A stretch of 64,000 nucleotides of DNA from Chitiniphilus shinanonensis DSM 23277 (lineage in GTDB: Bacteria > Pseudomonadota > Gammaproteobacteria > Burkholderiales > Chitinibacteraceae): positions 1 to 64,000 of the forward strand of contig NZ_KB895354.1 of assembly GCF_000374805.1 (NCBI RefSeq), given 5' to 3'. The position numbers were made by a program, and so were the translations under genes. The notes beneath the pieces are model-generated. The model was given only the letters and a program-made list of their open reading frames with translations, searched no databases and was not told the origin of the DNA. Every line of letters starts with the position of its first letter. Position 1 is the stretch's first letter. Of the stretch, positions 51,553-60,759 are shown piece after piece.

Positions 51553-52800
51553 ATGAAACAGGGATTCTTGATTCTGTCGCACCAGGGCCTGTCCATGGTG
51601 CCGCCGCTCGCCGCCGAGCTGGCCCGCCGCGGCTATGCGGTCTGCGTGCTGTCGTCCACCTCCGCGCGCGGTCTGGTGCCCGACTGGGGCGCGCAGGTGA
51701 CGCATGCCGCCTTCGCCGACGGCCACGCGCTGGACTGGGCGCAGGTGTCGGCGCACCTGGATGCGTTGTCCGGCCGGTTCCGGCTGGTCGGCTGCATCTC
51801 GGTATGGGACGGCTATCGCGACCTGATGGCGCGCGCCAACCGCCGCCTGGGCGCCTGCGATGTGGCGCCGGAAGCCATCGAGTCGCTGCGCGACAAACTG
51901 ACGATGCGCGATACGCTGCGCCGCCACGGCCTGACCCGCAAGACCGCGCAGGTGCTCACCGCCGAGCGCTTCGCCGCGCTGGCCGACCGCTCGCGCCACT
52001 TCATCAAGCCGCGCACCGGCCTCGCCAGCTTCGGCACCTTCCGCGCCGACCGCCTGGCGCACTACGACGAACTGGCCGCGCTGTGGCGCCGCGCCTGCGA
52101 CGACGCGGCCTACTGCGGCATCTTCGGCGGCGAGCCGGCCTTTATCGTCGAGGACCTGATCCGCGGCCCCGAATGCAGTTTCGAGGTCAGCGTGGAACGC
52201 GGCTGCATCACCGTGCACGCCGTGCACGAAAAGGTGGATCTGCAATCGCACGGCCGCACCACGCTGGAGAACGCCTGCACCTGCCCGCCACTGTCGCTGC
52301 CGCCCGAGGCGCTGGCGAGCGGCCCAGAATTCGTCGCCCGCTGCCTGGGCGCCTTCGGCATCGACAGCGGCGTCTACCACATCGAGGCGCGCCACCACCC
52401 CGAGGACGGCTGGGAAATCATCGAGATCAACCCGCGCATCGGCGGCGCCTACATCGTCGACAGCACGCAACTGCATTGCGGCGTCGATCTGCTGGCGCGC
52501 TGGATCGACCTCCTCACCGGCCGCATCGCCACCCCGGCGCCCAACGAGCGGCGCCACACCTTCTTCCGCGTGTTCTTCGGCGAAGGCGGCCGCACCGTGC
52601 GCCGGCTGAGCCGCCGCGACACCGGCCAGCCCGCGCTGCGCGACAAGTTGTTCGTCGCCGAGGGCGAACGGCTGCCGCAGGTGGAGCGGGAGATCTTCGT
52701 CGGCCAGGCGCTGTGGGACATCACCGCGCTGTCCAGCGCCGAGCGCGCGCACTTCGTGGTCGCCAGCCAGGACCACTTCGCCATCGAGTATCACGCATGA
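51553..52800 (+). CDS. ATP-grasp ligase 1
   Basis: A 415-residue ATP-grasp protein of the amino acid/dipeptide-ligase type. SLRDKLTMRDTLRRHG (about residues 111-126) is the substrate-side DK motif. HFIKPRTGLASFGTF (about 149-163) carries the ATP lysine and glycine loop, and FIVEDLIRGPECSFEV the hinge glutamate. IIEINPRIGGAYI (about 283-295) carries the metal-binding E-x-N-x-R. It lies 98 bp after the di-iron gene and overlaps ATP-grasp 2 (ATGA). The substrate is unknown; joining a carboxylate to an amine is the expected chemistry. Confidence 0.85.
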   Translation: MKQGFLILSHQGLSMVPPLAAELARRGYAVCVLSSTSARGLVPDWGAQVTHAAFADGHALDWAQVSAHLDALSGRFRLVGCISVWDGYRDLMARANRRLGACDVAPEAIESLRDKLTMRDTLRRHGLTRKTAQVLTAERFAALADRSRHFIKPRTGLASFGTFRADRLAHYDELAALWRRACDDAAYCGIFGGEPAFIVEDLIRGPECSFEVSVERGCITVHAVHEKVDLQSHGRTTLENACTCPPLSLPPEALASGPEFVARCLGAFGIDSGVYHIEARHHPEDGWEIIEINPRIGGAYIVDSTQLHCGVDLLARWIDLLTGRIATPAPNERRHTFFRVFFGEGGRTVRRLSRRDTGQPALRDKLFVAEGERLPQVEREIFVGQALWDITALSSAERAHFVVASQDHFAIEYHA

Positions 52801-53957
52801 ACATCGTCATCCTGCACCGCATTCCCTACGCCAAGGTGCGCTACGACCTCGCGATCGACCACGCGGCGCACCACGTCACCTATCTGTGCCTGGACGCCAC
52901 CGCCGCCGCAGAACTGCCCGGCGACGCCGACTTCCACCTGCTGGAGGCCGAGCGCTTCGACGCCGACGCGCTGGCGACCACGCTGGCGCCGCTGTGGGCG
53001 CGCACCGACCGGCTGATCGCCCGCTCGGAATACGACCTGCTGGCCGCCGCCCGCCTGCGCGAACGCTTCGACATTCCCGGCGAGCGCCCCGACGCCATCC
53101 TGCCCCTGCGCGACAAATGGCTGATGCGCGAATGCTGCCGCGCCACCGGCATCCGCCAGCCCGAACACTGGGACGCCGCCGCGTTCCGCGCCCTGCCGCC
53201 CGATGCGCGCCGCTACCTGGCCAAGCCCCGGCTGGAGGCTTCCAGCACCGGCATCGTCGCCGGCACGCGCGACGAGATCCTGGCCCGGCTGGTCGAGAGC
53301 GGCGACGAGCTGTTCGTCGAGGCGTTCGTGCCCGGCGCCATCTTCCACGTCGATGGCTTCCTGGCCGACGGCGACATCGTCAGCGCCGTGACCAGCGTCT
53401 ACGTCGGCGACTGCCTCAACTACGCCCACGGCGCACCGCTGGGTTCCGCCCAATGCCCGACCGACAGCGCCGCGCTGGCGCTGGCCCAACGCACGCTGGC
53501 CGCGCTGGGACAGCGCGACGGCAGCTTCCATTTCGAAGGCATCCGCGATGCCGACGGCCACGACTGGTTCCTGGAGACCGCCGCCCGCGTCGGCGGCGCC
53601 GGCGTGGCCGAAACCTTCGAGCTGAAGACCGGCATCAACCTCTACCAGGCCGACCTGCACTACCAGTTGCACGGCAACGCGCCGGCGCTGCAACCGCGCG
53701 AGCACGACCATTACTTCGGCTGGTTCGTCTATCCCGGCCATCGCTACCACGGGCCGTTGCAGGTGGATTTCGACGCCGCGCGCTGGCAGGGCACGCTGCG
53801 CTCCTACCAGCGCAACACCCGCCCGCGCGACGCGCACGGCATCAGCTACACCCCCGGCGCCTCGCCGCTGTCCGGCGTGGTGCAAGGCAGCGCGGACGCG
53901 GTACGCCACGCGCTGCTGCGCATCTTCGAGGAAACCCGGGTCAGCCAGACCGCCTGA
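52797..53957 (+). CDS. ATP-grasp ligase 2
   Basis: A 386-residue ATP-grasp protein. PLRDKWLMRECCRATG (about residues 102-117) is the DK motif, and YLAKPRLEASSTGI carries the ATP lysine. FVEAFVPGAIFHVDGF is the hinge and substrate region, and FLETAARVGGAGVAE the metal site, where the usual Asn is Ala, as in some BacD-like or carnosine-synthase-like enzymes. It is distinct in sequence from the other two ligases here and translationally coupled to ligase 1. Confidence 0.85.
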   Translation: MNIVILHRIPYAKVRYDLAIDHAAHHVTYLCLDATAAAELPGDADFHLLEAERFDADALATTLAPLWARTDRLIARSEYDLLAAARLRERFDIPGERPDAILPLRDKWLMRECCRATGIRQPEHWDAAAFRALPPDARRYLAKPRLEASSTGIVAGTRDEILARLVESGDELFVEAFVPGAIFHVDGFLADGDIVSAVTSVYVGDCLNYAHGAPLGSAQCPTDSAALALAQRTLAALGQRDGSFHFEGIRDADGHDWFLETAARVGGAGVAETFELKTGINLYQADLHYQLHGNAPALQPREHDHYFGWFVYPGHRYHGPLQVDFDAARWQGTLRSYQRNTRPRDAHGISYTPGASPLSGVVQGSADAVRHALLRIFEETRVSQTA

Positions 53958-54006
53958 GCGCCTGTTCAAAGGCTTCCTGCGCTCGCCCCGGACACCAAGG
54001 ACCCCC

Positions 54007-55287
54007 ATGAAACACTGCCTGATCGTCGTCGGCTACAACAATGTCCGCATCTACGACATCGCCAAGCTGCGCGCCATCGCCCACCGCCGCGGCCTGCACC
54101 TGCTGCTGCTGACTGAGCACCCCCAACCGCAGGACTACGACGCCGCCGACGGGGTGCTGGCGGTATCGCTGGACGCCGCCGCGCTGGACAGCGCGCGCGC
54201 CGTGGTGCGCATCGAACTGACGCAACGCGGGCTGCGCCCGCTGGGCATCCTGCCGTTCTCCGATCGCGGCATCCTGCTCGGCGCCGCGCTGGCCGGCGAG
54301 CACGGCCTGCCCGGCCCCGCCGCCGACGCCGCTCGCGCGGGGCTGGACAAGCGCGTGTTCCGCGCGCTGGACCACAGCCATCCGGAACGGCCCGCCGGCT
54401 ACCGGCCGGTGTCCAGCACCCAGGTGGACAGCCTGGACGCCTTGCAGGCCGCCGTGGCCGCACTCGGCGGCAAGGCGTTCGTCAAACCGGCCAGCGAAGG
54501 CAACAGCCGCGGCTGCCAGGCAGTGCAGCACAGCGGCGCCTGCGGCGCGGTATGGCAGGCGCTGGCGCCGTACCGCCACGGCGGCGTCATCGTCGAGACG
54601 CTGATCGAGCACGCGCGCGAATACAGTTGGGATTACGTCGCCGGGCAAAGCTGGATCACCGAGAAGCACACCACGCAGGACGAATTCCGCGCCGAGTTCC
54701 AGCAGATCGTGCCCGCGCCGCTGAGCGAGGCGGACGCCGCGCGCATCGACGCCGCCGGCCGCCACATGCGCGCGCTGGTGTCCGAGGACCACGGCGTCTA
54801 CCACAACGAGATCTTCCACCGCGACGGCACCACCTGGGCGGTCGAGACCAATATGCGGCCGGCCGGCATGCATATCTGGGACCTGGCCCGGCTGGCCTTC
54901 CCCGGCTTCGAGCCGTGGGAGGAATGGGTGAGCTGGGCGCTGGACGGCGCACACCGCGCCGCGCCGCCACGCCAGGCCGGCCACGCCGGCATCCGCATGC
55001 TGCGCGCCCCCGCTGACGGCGTATTGCTGGCCGCGCCGGACATCCCCATGCTGGCGCACGCGCTGGGCATCCCGCTGGAGCAGGCCGGCTACGGCAAGCG
55101 GCCGGGCGACGCCGTCAGCGCCACGGCGCGCGACAACGCGGCCTTCGTCGGCCATATCGTGCTGCGCGCCGACGACTACGCCACCCTGCGCGCCCGGCTG
55201 GACATGCTGGCCGACGCCATCGAGGCCCGGCTGCGGGTGGCGCCGCACGCCACCACCGCGCCCCAGCCCGCCGCGGCGCTGCCATGA
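54007..55287 (+). CDS. ATP-grasp ligase 3
   Basis: A 426-residue ATP-grasp protein. AGLDKRVFRALDHS (about residues 115-128) is the DK motif, and KAFVKPASEGNSRGCQAV (about 158-175) the ATP-binding lysine and loop. VIVETLIEHAREYSWDYV is the hinge, and TWAVETNMRPAGMHIWDL (about 278-295) the E-x-N-x-R metal site. AAGGA lies just before the ATG. Its stop overlaps the ATG of the MFS gene. Confidence 0.85.
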   Translation: MKHCLIVVGYNNVRIYDIAKLRAIAHRRGLHLLLLTEHPQPQDYDAADGVLAVSLDAAALDSARAVVRIELTQRGLRPLGILPFSDRGILLGAALAGEHGLPGPAADAARAGLDKRVFRALDHSHPERPAGYRPVSSTQVDSLDALQAAVAALGGKAFVKPASEGNSRGCQAVQHSGACGAVWQALAPYRHGGVIVETLIEHAREYSWDYVAGQSWITEKHTTQDEFRAEFQQIVPAPLSEADAARIDAAGRHMRALVSEDHGVYHNEIFHRDGTTWAVETNMRPAGMHIWDLARLAFPGFEPWEEWVSWALDGAHRAAPPRQAGHAGIRMLRAPADGVLLAAPDIPMLAHALGIPLEQAGYGKRPGDAVSATARDNAAFVGHIVLRADDYATLRARLDMLADAIEARLRVAPHATTAPQPAAALP

Positions 55288-56507
55288 ACCGCGCCCGCAT
55301 CGCGTTGTTCCTGGCCTCGCGCGCCGCCTCCACCCTGGGCGACCAGATGCTGATGTTCGCGGTGCCGCTGATCGTCTATCGCGCCACCGGCAGCGTATCC
55401 ATGTCCGGGCTGGCCTTCCTCTGCGAATGGCTGCCGCGGGTGATCTCGCTGCCGCTGGCCGGCGTGCTGGCCGACCGCGTGGGCGGCGCGCGCGTCTACG
55501 TGGTGGCCGACAGCGTGCGCGCCGTGGCCTGCCTGCTCGCGGCGTGGACGCTGACGCTGGCACCGCAGCAGGCGTTCGCCGTCACCGCGCTGCTGATGGC
55601 GCTGTGCGCGTTCTGTTACGCCCAGGCCTTCATCGCGCTGGAAGCCACCGTGCCGTTGCTGGTGAGCAAGGCCGACATGCCCAAGGCCCAGAGCACTTTG
55701 CAGGGCATCAACTACGGCGCCGGCGTGGCCGGACCGGCGCTGGCCGGCGTGCTGATGCTGTGGCTGGCGCCGGCGCAACTGCTGTGGGCCGCCGCCGTGG
55801 TGTTTGCCCTGAGCGCCTGCGGCGTGCGCGCGCTGCGCGCCGCCAGGCGGATCGATACCGAAGCGCGGCGCGAAAGCGTCCTGGCCGGCCTGGCCACCGG
55901 CTGGCGCGTGCTGCGCGACACGCCGCTGCTGGTGGCGCTGGTCGGGCTGTCGCTGGCGGTGAACCTGGTGGTCGGCCTGGCGCTGGCCACCGGCGCGGCC
56001 ATCACCGTCGGCCGGTTCGGCCTGCCGGACCAGGCCTACGCCAGCCTCCAGATGTCGGTGGGCGTGCTGTCGATCGCCAGCTTCCTGCTGGTGCCGTGGC
56101 TGCTGCGACGCTGCTCGGTGTATCGCCTGGGCGTGTTCGCCTTCGTGGTGATCGCGCTGGGCGGGCTGGTGATGGGGCTGGCGCACAGTTATCCGGTGTT
56201 CGTCGCCGGCTACGCGCTGAGCTTTGCGCTGTGCGGCCTGTTCAACGTGTTCATCCGCACCGAGCGGCTGCACTGGATTCCGCAGGCGCAACTGGGCCGC
56301 GCCATCGGCCTGATCGTGCTGCTGAACCAGTTGAGCCTGCCCTTGGCCGGGCTGCTGGTCAGCGTGGTGGGCGATCGCGTGCCGGTGCAGCAGCTCTACC
56401 TGGCGGTGGCGACGGTGGCGCTCGTCACCTTCGTGGTGCTGCGGCGCTTCCTGCAACGCCATTCGCGCACCGCGCTGCCGCCGGACCTGGCGCCCAAGGC
56501 CGCGTAA
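55284..56507 (+). CDS. MFS transporter, probable product exporter
   Basis: A 407-residue major facilitator with twelve predicted helices, of the MFS_3/enterobactin-exporter-like type. The N-terminus has SRAASTLGDQMLMFAVPLIVY, and VLADRVGGARVYVVADSVRA is the loop 2-3 motif. A tail of about 20 residues follows the last helix. As the last gene of the cluster, overlapping ligase 3, it is the likely exporter of the product or the self-resistance pump. Confidence 0.88.
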   Translation: MNRARIALFLASRAASTLGDQMLMFAVPLIVYRATGSVSMSGLAFLCEWLPRVISLPLAGVLADRVGGARVYVVADSVRAVACLLAAWTLTLAPQQAFAVTALLMALCAFCYAQAFIALEATVPLLVSKADMPKAQSTLQGINYGAGVAGPALAGVLMLWLAPAQLLWAAAVVFALSACGVRALRAARRIDTEARRESVLAGLATGWRVLRDTPLLVALVGLSLAVNLVVGLALATGAAITVGRFGLPDQAYASLQMSVGVLSIASFLLVPWLLRRCSVYRLGVFAFVVIALGGLVMGLAHSYPVFVAGYALSFALCGLFNVFIRTERLHWIPQAQLGRAIGLIVLLNQLSLPLAGLLVSVVGDRVPVQQLYLAVATVALVTFVVLRRFLQRHSRTALPPDLAPKAA

Positions 56508-56536
56508 CCGCAGGCAGCCCTCGCCGCCCCAACAGC

Positions 56537-56565
56537 AAAACACCGCGCCAAGGCGCGGTGTTTTC
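56537..56565. terminator. Terminator at the end of the ATP-grasp cluster
   Basis: AAAACACCGCGCC-AA-GGCGCGGTGTTTT is a near-perfect hairpin with A and T flanks. It serves the cluster and the convergent lipoprotein gene. Confidence 0.92.
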
Positions 56566-56581
56566 GTTCAAGGCCGGACGA

Positions 56582-57379
56582 TCAGGAAGGACGCTTGACC
56601 GCGCGGAAGATCACCCCGTTGGTGCGGCTGCTGTTGGGCGCCATGCCCAGCAGTTGCCCGCCGGTGGCCTGGTACAGCGACACGCCGGTGAAGGTCTGGC
56701 CGGCGGCCACGCACGGCGACGCGCCGAAGGTGACGCTGAGCGCGTAGTAGTTATGGTCCGCGTTGGGCGTCAGCGTGCCGCTGAAGGTGCAGTTGTTCGG
56801 ATCGACGCCCGCCACCTTGCCGTCGGTGCCCACCGTGAACACCACCAGTTCGGTGCCGCCCGGGCTGCTGGCGACGCCATCGTAGGTGCCGGTCACCGCG
56901 CTCAGCGACGGCGTGTTGTCGTAGGCGGTGTCGTAGTTGGCGCTGAAGGTCACCTGGTCGCCGTTCTGGCCGTAGGTGAGATTGCCCGAGATGGTGCTCT
57001 GGACGGTGTAGCTGCCGGCCAGCACCGCCGGGCTGATGGTATCCAGCTCGATGTTGTAGTCGACGCCGTTGTTGGAAGCGAGCGTACCGTCGCTGGCGGA
57101 GAGCACGCCTTCGATGCCGCCGCCGAGCACGGTGGACGACAGCTTGGTGGTGTACCACGCGTAGTACTGGCCGCTCGGCACGATCAGGGTGACCAGTTGG
57201 CGGCTGTCGGACGTGGAGCCGTTGTAGATCCCCTGGGCCTCCACCGGCGTCGGCACGGTGGTCGGAGTGGGCGACGGGATGGACGGACCGCCGTTGTCCA
57301 CCGAGCCATTGCAGCTGATCAATCCCACCGAGAACACTGAAGCCAGGGCCAGCGTGATCGAAGCGGCTTTGAAGTTCAT
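56582..57379 (-). CDS. Hypothetical lipoprotein, Thr/Ser/Gly-rich beta protein
   Basis: A 265-residue preprotein. The signal sequence ends in the lipobox VGLISC (cysteine about residue 23), followed by a Pro/Thr linker (PSIPSPTPTTVPTPV). A beta-rich domain of about 215 residues comes next (GIYNGSTSDSRQLVTLIVPSGQYYAWY, then GTYDGVASSPGGTELVVFTV). Two similar beta repeats may be present, each starting with a GxYxG motif. The function is unknown. AGGAGA precedes the ATG. Confidence 0.78.
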   Translation of the reverse strand: MNFKAASITLALASVFSVGLISCNGSVDNGGPSIPSPTPTTVPTPVEAQGIYNGSTSDSRQLVTLIVPSGQYYAWYTTKLSSTVLGGGIEGVLSASDGTLASNNGVDYNIELDTISPAVLAGSYTVQSTISGNLTYGQNGDQVTFSANYDTAYDNTPSLSAVTGTYDGVASSPGGTELVVFTVGTDGKVAGVDPNNCTFSGTLTPNADHNYYALSVTFGASPCVAAGQTFTGVSLYQATGGQLLGMAPNSSRTNGVIFRAVKRPS

Positions 57380-57940
57380 GAAATTCTCCTGATGCGAGTG
57401 ATTATGTATATAGGCGCGGCCGACAAAACCCGGCGCAGCGATGCTGGCAGGAAGCGCGAACGTAGACAGTCCTGGGACATACGGCACGTCAGCACCACGC
57501 GGCCAGAAGTGTCTTGTCGGCGTGCCAGGCAAGCCGAAGTAAATACCGGCCTTTGCGCTTATGCAATGACCAAGGCTGTCCTGTGTACCCAAGCGCTCGT
57601 TTGATTCGATCGCCGCCGCCACCGCATACGCCCTGGCGGCCCGGACGTCGCCCCGAATAGCCCAACCAATCAGTAAGCCGCCGGCGCCTGGCGGCGTGGG
57701 CCACGCGCCCCCATGATCTCGCTCCGGCCATCGGCTCCCAACGGTCGGCCCACGATGCCGACTGGATAATCGTCGCATCCGCCCCGCCGGGCGGCAGTGG
57801 CGTCGCCGGCGGCGGGCAGTGACGGCGGTGCAAGGCCATGACGCCATCCGTGTCAGCGAGTCTGTCGATAAATGTACCAAAAGAGATAGAATGCCGCTTT
57901 ACCGCTGTCAGCAAAGTTCAGAACAAACAAGCTTTCCAGC
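57380..57940. other. 561-bp intergenic region
   Basis: It separates the lipoprotein gene from the T6SS genes. A/T-rich promoter-like sequence lies next to the lipoprotein (about 57400-57410), and TAGAAT (57887-57892) before the T6SS genes lacks a good -35 partner. In between are GC-rich palindromic stretches (GCCGCCGGCGCCTGGCGGC near 57677). Frames open here on the minus strand lack coding character and ribosome-binding sites. Confidence 0.55.
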
Positions 57941-59371
57941 ATGATCCTCAATTCCCTGATTTTCGGCGGCATCACCAGCGTGTGGTGGGCGCTGGTGTGG
58001 TTCGTGCTGCCCTTCGACCTGCGGCAGATGTCGGTGCCGGCGCTGACGCTGCTGCACGTGGCGCCGCCGGTATTGCTGATGGGCGCCTGGAGTGCCTGGA
58101 AGCACTACCGCGCCAAGCGCGCCGCCGCCGCGGCCCAGGCCGCACTCGACGCCCAGGCGGCCGAGCAGGCGGCCAAGATCGACGCGGCGCGCAGCGCGCA
58201 CGAGGCCGAGCTGGCGCGCCGCCGCGCCTATGTCGAATGCCGCGGCGTGTGGGTGGCCTCCACCACCCCGCCGCCGGATTGGTTCGACGGTCAGCCCACG
58301 CATTGCGCCTTCCTGGAACAGCCGGCCGAGGAGACCGCCGGCGTCGGGCGCGAACACGCGTTGCGCCAGTCGCTGCGGGAAGTGCTGACCCTGGCCATCG
58401 GCGGCAGCCCGGCCGTGGCGTGGTTGCCGGTCTACCTGCTGCCCGGCACGCAACTGGCCGGCGCCGCCCAGCTGGAACTGGTGCGCGACGCGTGGCAGGC
58501 CGCCGTGGCGGACAACTTCCTGGAGCCCGCGCCCAGCCAGGCTGACTGCAAGTTCCTGCCCGGCACCGAAGGCATCGCCGACCGCATCGTCGCCCTGTTC
58601 GAGAACGATCCCACCCTGCCGGCGCTGCTGCTGCTGGGGCCCGATTCGCCGCTGGCCGACGCTCAGGAAGAAGACCACGACGACGACGGTCCCCCCGTCA
58701 ATCCACCCGGCGGCAAGCCCGGCCACGCGGTGGTCGCGCTGTTGTTCAGCCGGCCGGGTCTGGTCACCGCCTACCATGCCGACGACAGCCTGCCCGCCGA
58801 CGACGAGCGCGATCCGTACCAGCCCTATTGGGAACGCCAGGGTGGCGAAGCCGCCGCCGTCGGCTGGGCCCGCGTGCCACCCCCGCTGCAACCGTCGCTG
58901 CTGGACCTGGCGCCGCTGGCCACGCTGCACCAGGGCCGCGTGTTGCAGAAACAGGGCGGACTGGCGCGCGGCAACGCACTGACGCGGCAATTGCAAAGCC
59001 TGCTGGAAGCCGCGCTGATCAATGCCAGCCTGCGCGAGCACCCGTTCGACAGCGCCGACGCCGACGCCCCGCCGCCGGTGGAGATCGGCTGGCTGGCGCA
59101 CAACAGCGGCAGCGTCGATACCGGCGGCAGCCGGCTGGCGGCGCTGGCCTCGGCGCTGCACTACTTCGGCAGCGAGCTGAACCCCATCGATCAGGCCACC
59201 AACGTGGTAGTCGAGTACGGCGACACCGGCGCCGCACGCGGCGCGCTGCTGCTGGCCACCGCCCTGCTGCGCGCCGCCCAGCTGGCGCAGCCCACCGTGG
59301 CCGCCGAATTCGAAGGCGACGATTTTGTCGGCGTCGGCGTGATGCGCCCCGCCGTGGGAGCAACGACATGA
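57941..59371 (+). CDS. T6SS-linked membrane protein, 476 aa
   Basis: A 476-residue protein with two N-terminal membrane helices (LIFGGITSVWWALVWFVLPF and ALTLLHVAPPVLLMGAWSAW). An Ala-rich coiled segment (about residues 63-98) and a large soluble domain follow. The soluble part ends with IDQATNVVVEYGDTGAARGALLLATALLRAAQ, loosely like a thiolase fold. I cannot assign a function. Its stop overlaps the PAAR gene start, so it may help load or handle a PAAR-linked effector. Confidence 0.7.
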   Translation: MILNSLIFGGITSVWWALVWFVLPFDLRQMSVPALTLLHVAPPVLLMGAWSAWKHYRAKRAAAAAQAALDAQAAEQAAKIDAARSAHEAELARRRAYVECRGVWVASTTPPPDWFDGQPTHCAFLEQPAEETAGVGREHALRQSLREVLTLAIGGSPAVAWLPVYLLPGTQLAGAAQLELVRDAWQAAVADNFLEPAPSQADCKFLPGTEGIADRIVALFENDPTLPALLLLGPDSPLADAQEEDHDDDGPPVNPPGGKPGHAVVALLFSRPGLVTAYHADDSLPADDERDPYQPYWERQGGEAAAVGWARVPPPLQPSLLDLAPLATLHQGRVLQKQGGLARGNALTRQLQSLLEAALINASLREHPFDSADADAPPPVEIGWLAHNSGSVDTGGSRLAALASALHYFGSELNPIDQATNVVVEYGDTGAARGALLLATALLRAAQLAQPTVAAEFEGDDFVGVGVMRPAVGATT

Positions 59372-59631
59372 AACGAGTAGTGCGCCTGGGCGACCCCACC
59401 AGCCATGGCGGCACCGTGGTCGGCGCCTCGTCCACCACCGTGGTGATGGGCAAGCAGGTGGCCCGGCTGGGCGACGCGGTCAGTTGCCCCCGCCCCGGGC
59501 ACAGCAACTGCGTCATCGTCGAAGCCGATCCCAACTGGCTGGTCGACGGCAAGCCGGTGGCGCTCGACGGACACAAGGTCAGCTGCGGCGCGACGCTGAT
59601 CGCCACCATCCCCAATATGGAAAGAGGTTGA
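59368..59631 (+). CDS. PAAR-domain protein
   Basis: An 87-residue protein consisting of a single PAAR domain: MKRVVRLGDPTSHGGTVV at the N-terminus, VARLGDAVSCPRPGHSNC in the middle (His/Cys zinc ligands) and VALDGHKVSCGATLI at the end. PAAR caps the VgrG spike of the type VI system and can recruit effectors. The ATG overlaps the upstream stop, and tssA follows after 5 nt. Confidence 0.92.
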   Translation: MKRVVRLGDPTSHGGTVVGASSTTVVMGKQVARLGDAVSCPRPGHSNCVIVEADPNWLVDGKPVALDGHKVSCGATLIATIPNMERG

Positions 59632-59636
59632 TACAG

Positions 59637-60728
59637 ATGGATCAGTCCCAACTGGACAAGCTGGAGCTGCTGCTCGCGCCGGTGTCGCCGGAACAACCGG
59701 CCGGCAGCGACCTGGGTTATTCGCCGTTGTTCGACCAGATCCGCGAGGCGCGCCGCGCCGACGACCCCGCGCTGGCGCAGGGCGACTGGGCGGCGTCGCT
59801 CAAGACCGCCGACTGGCCCAAGGCGCGCAAGCTGTGCGAGGACGCGCTGATCGGCCAGAGCAAGGATCTGCAACTGGCGGTGTGGTACGTCGAGGCGCTG
59901 ACCCGCATCGAGGGCTACGAGGGCCTGGAATTCGGCCTGCGCTTCATCTGTGGCCTGTTGCAGCGCTTCTGGGAAACCGCGTACCCCGAGCTGGATCCGG
60001 ACGACATGGACGAGCGCGTCGGCAAGCTGGAATGGCTGAACACCCAGCTGGGCCGCGCCATCCGCCTGGTGCCGCTGATCCCGGCCGCGCACGGCGGCTA
60101 CGACTGGTACCGCTGGCAGGAATCGCGCGAGGTGGAGAACCTGGGCCTGCGCGACAGCGAGGCACGCGAGCGCGCCATCGCCGAGGGCAAGCTGTCGGGC
60201 GAGGCGTTCGACAAGGCCGCGCACTACGCCGGCCTGCCGTGGTTCCAGAAGCTGAACGGCCAGCTGGCCGGCGCCCGCGACGCCTACGCCGAACTGGATC
60301 GCCTGGGCGACGAGCGCTTCGGCTATTCCGCCCCCAACCTGGCGGAGATCCGCGAAGCGATCAACGCCACCAGCGAGGTGGTCAACCGCCTGTTCGAACA
60401 ATTCGGCGGCCAGGCCGCCGCCCCCGCCGGGGAGGCACAGCCCGCCATGACCGCCAGCCACGACGCCAGCCCCGCCCCCGGCCCTGCCGCCGTCCCGCAG
60501 GCGACCTTCGCCGCCGGTCCCATCGCAGGCCGCGCCGACGCCATCCGCCAGCTGCGCGAAGTGGCGCGGTTCTTCCGTACCAACGAGCCGCACAGCCCCG
60601 TCGCCCTGCTGGCCGAGCGCGCCGCCAAATGGGCCGAGATGCCGTTGGAGGATTGGCTGCAGACCGTGATCAAGGACGATTCGACGCTGGGGCAGTTGCG
60701 GGAGTTGCTGGATTTCCGGCAGTCATGA
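59637..60728 (+). CDS. tssA: Type VI secretion protein TssA
   Basis: A 363-residue ImpA-family protein. The N-terminal ImpA domain spans about residues 10-120 (AGSDLGYSPLFDQIREARRADDP and WYVEALTRIEGYEGLEFGLRFICGLLQRFWETAYPELD). An Ala/Pro linker lies at about 265-300, and the C-terminal RADAIRQLREVARFFRTNEPHSPVALLAERAAKWAEMPLEDWL is conserved. TssA organises baseplate and sheath assembly. Confidence 0.92.
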   Translation: MDQSQLDKLELLLAPVSPEQPAGSDLGYSPLFDQIREARRADDPALAQGDWAASLKTADWPKARKLCEDALIGQSKDLQLAVWYVEALTRIEGYEGLEFGLRFICGLLQRFWETAYPELDPDDMDERVGKLEWLNTQLGRAIRLVPLIPAAHGGYDWYRWQESREVENLGLRDSEARERAIAEGKLSGEAFDKAAHYAGLPWFQKLNGQLAGARDAYAELDRLGDERFGYSAPNLAEIREAINATSEVVNRLFEQFGGQAAAPAGEAQPAMTASHDASPAPGPAAVPQATFAAGPIAGRADAIRQLREVARFFRTNEPHSPVALLAERAAKWAEMPLEDWLQTVIKDDSTLGQLRELLDFRQS

Positions 60729-60729
60729 A

Positions 60730-60755
60730 AAACGGCCCTGCAGGGCCGTTTTTCA
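60730..60755 (+). terminator. Terminator after tssA
   Basis: AAAAACGGCCC-TG-CAGGGCCGTTTTT is a perfect hairpin that begins immediately after the stop codon. Confidence 0.9.
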
Positions 60756-60759
60756 TGAT

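Noticed and set aside
57887-57892. TAGAAT as -10 element for the T6SS genes
   Set aside because: No acceptable -35 hexamer at 16-18 bp upstream.
57489-57914. Minus-strand open frame upstream of the lipoprotein gene
   Set aside because: No ribosome-binding site, no recognisable motif and atypical composition; treated as non-coding.
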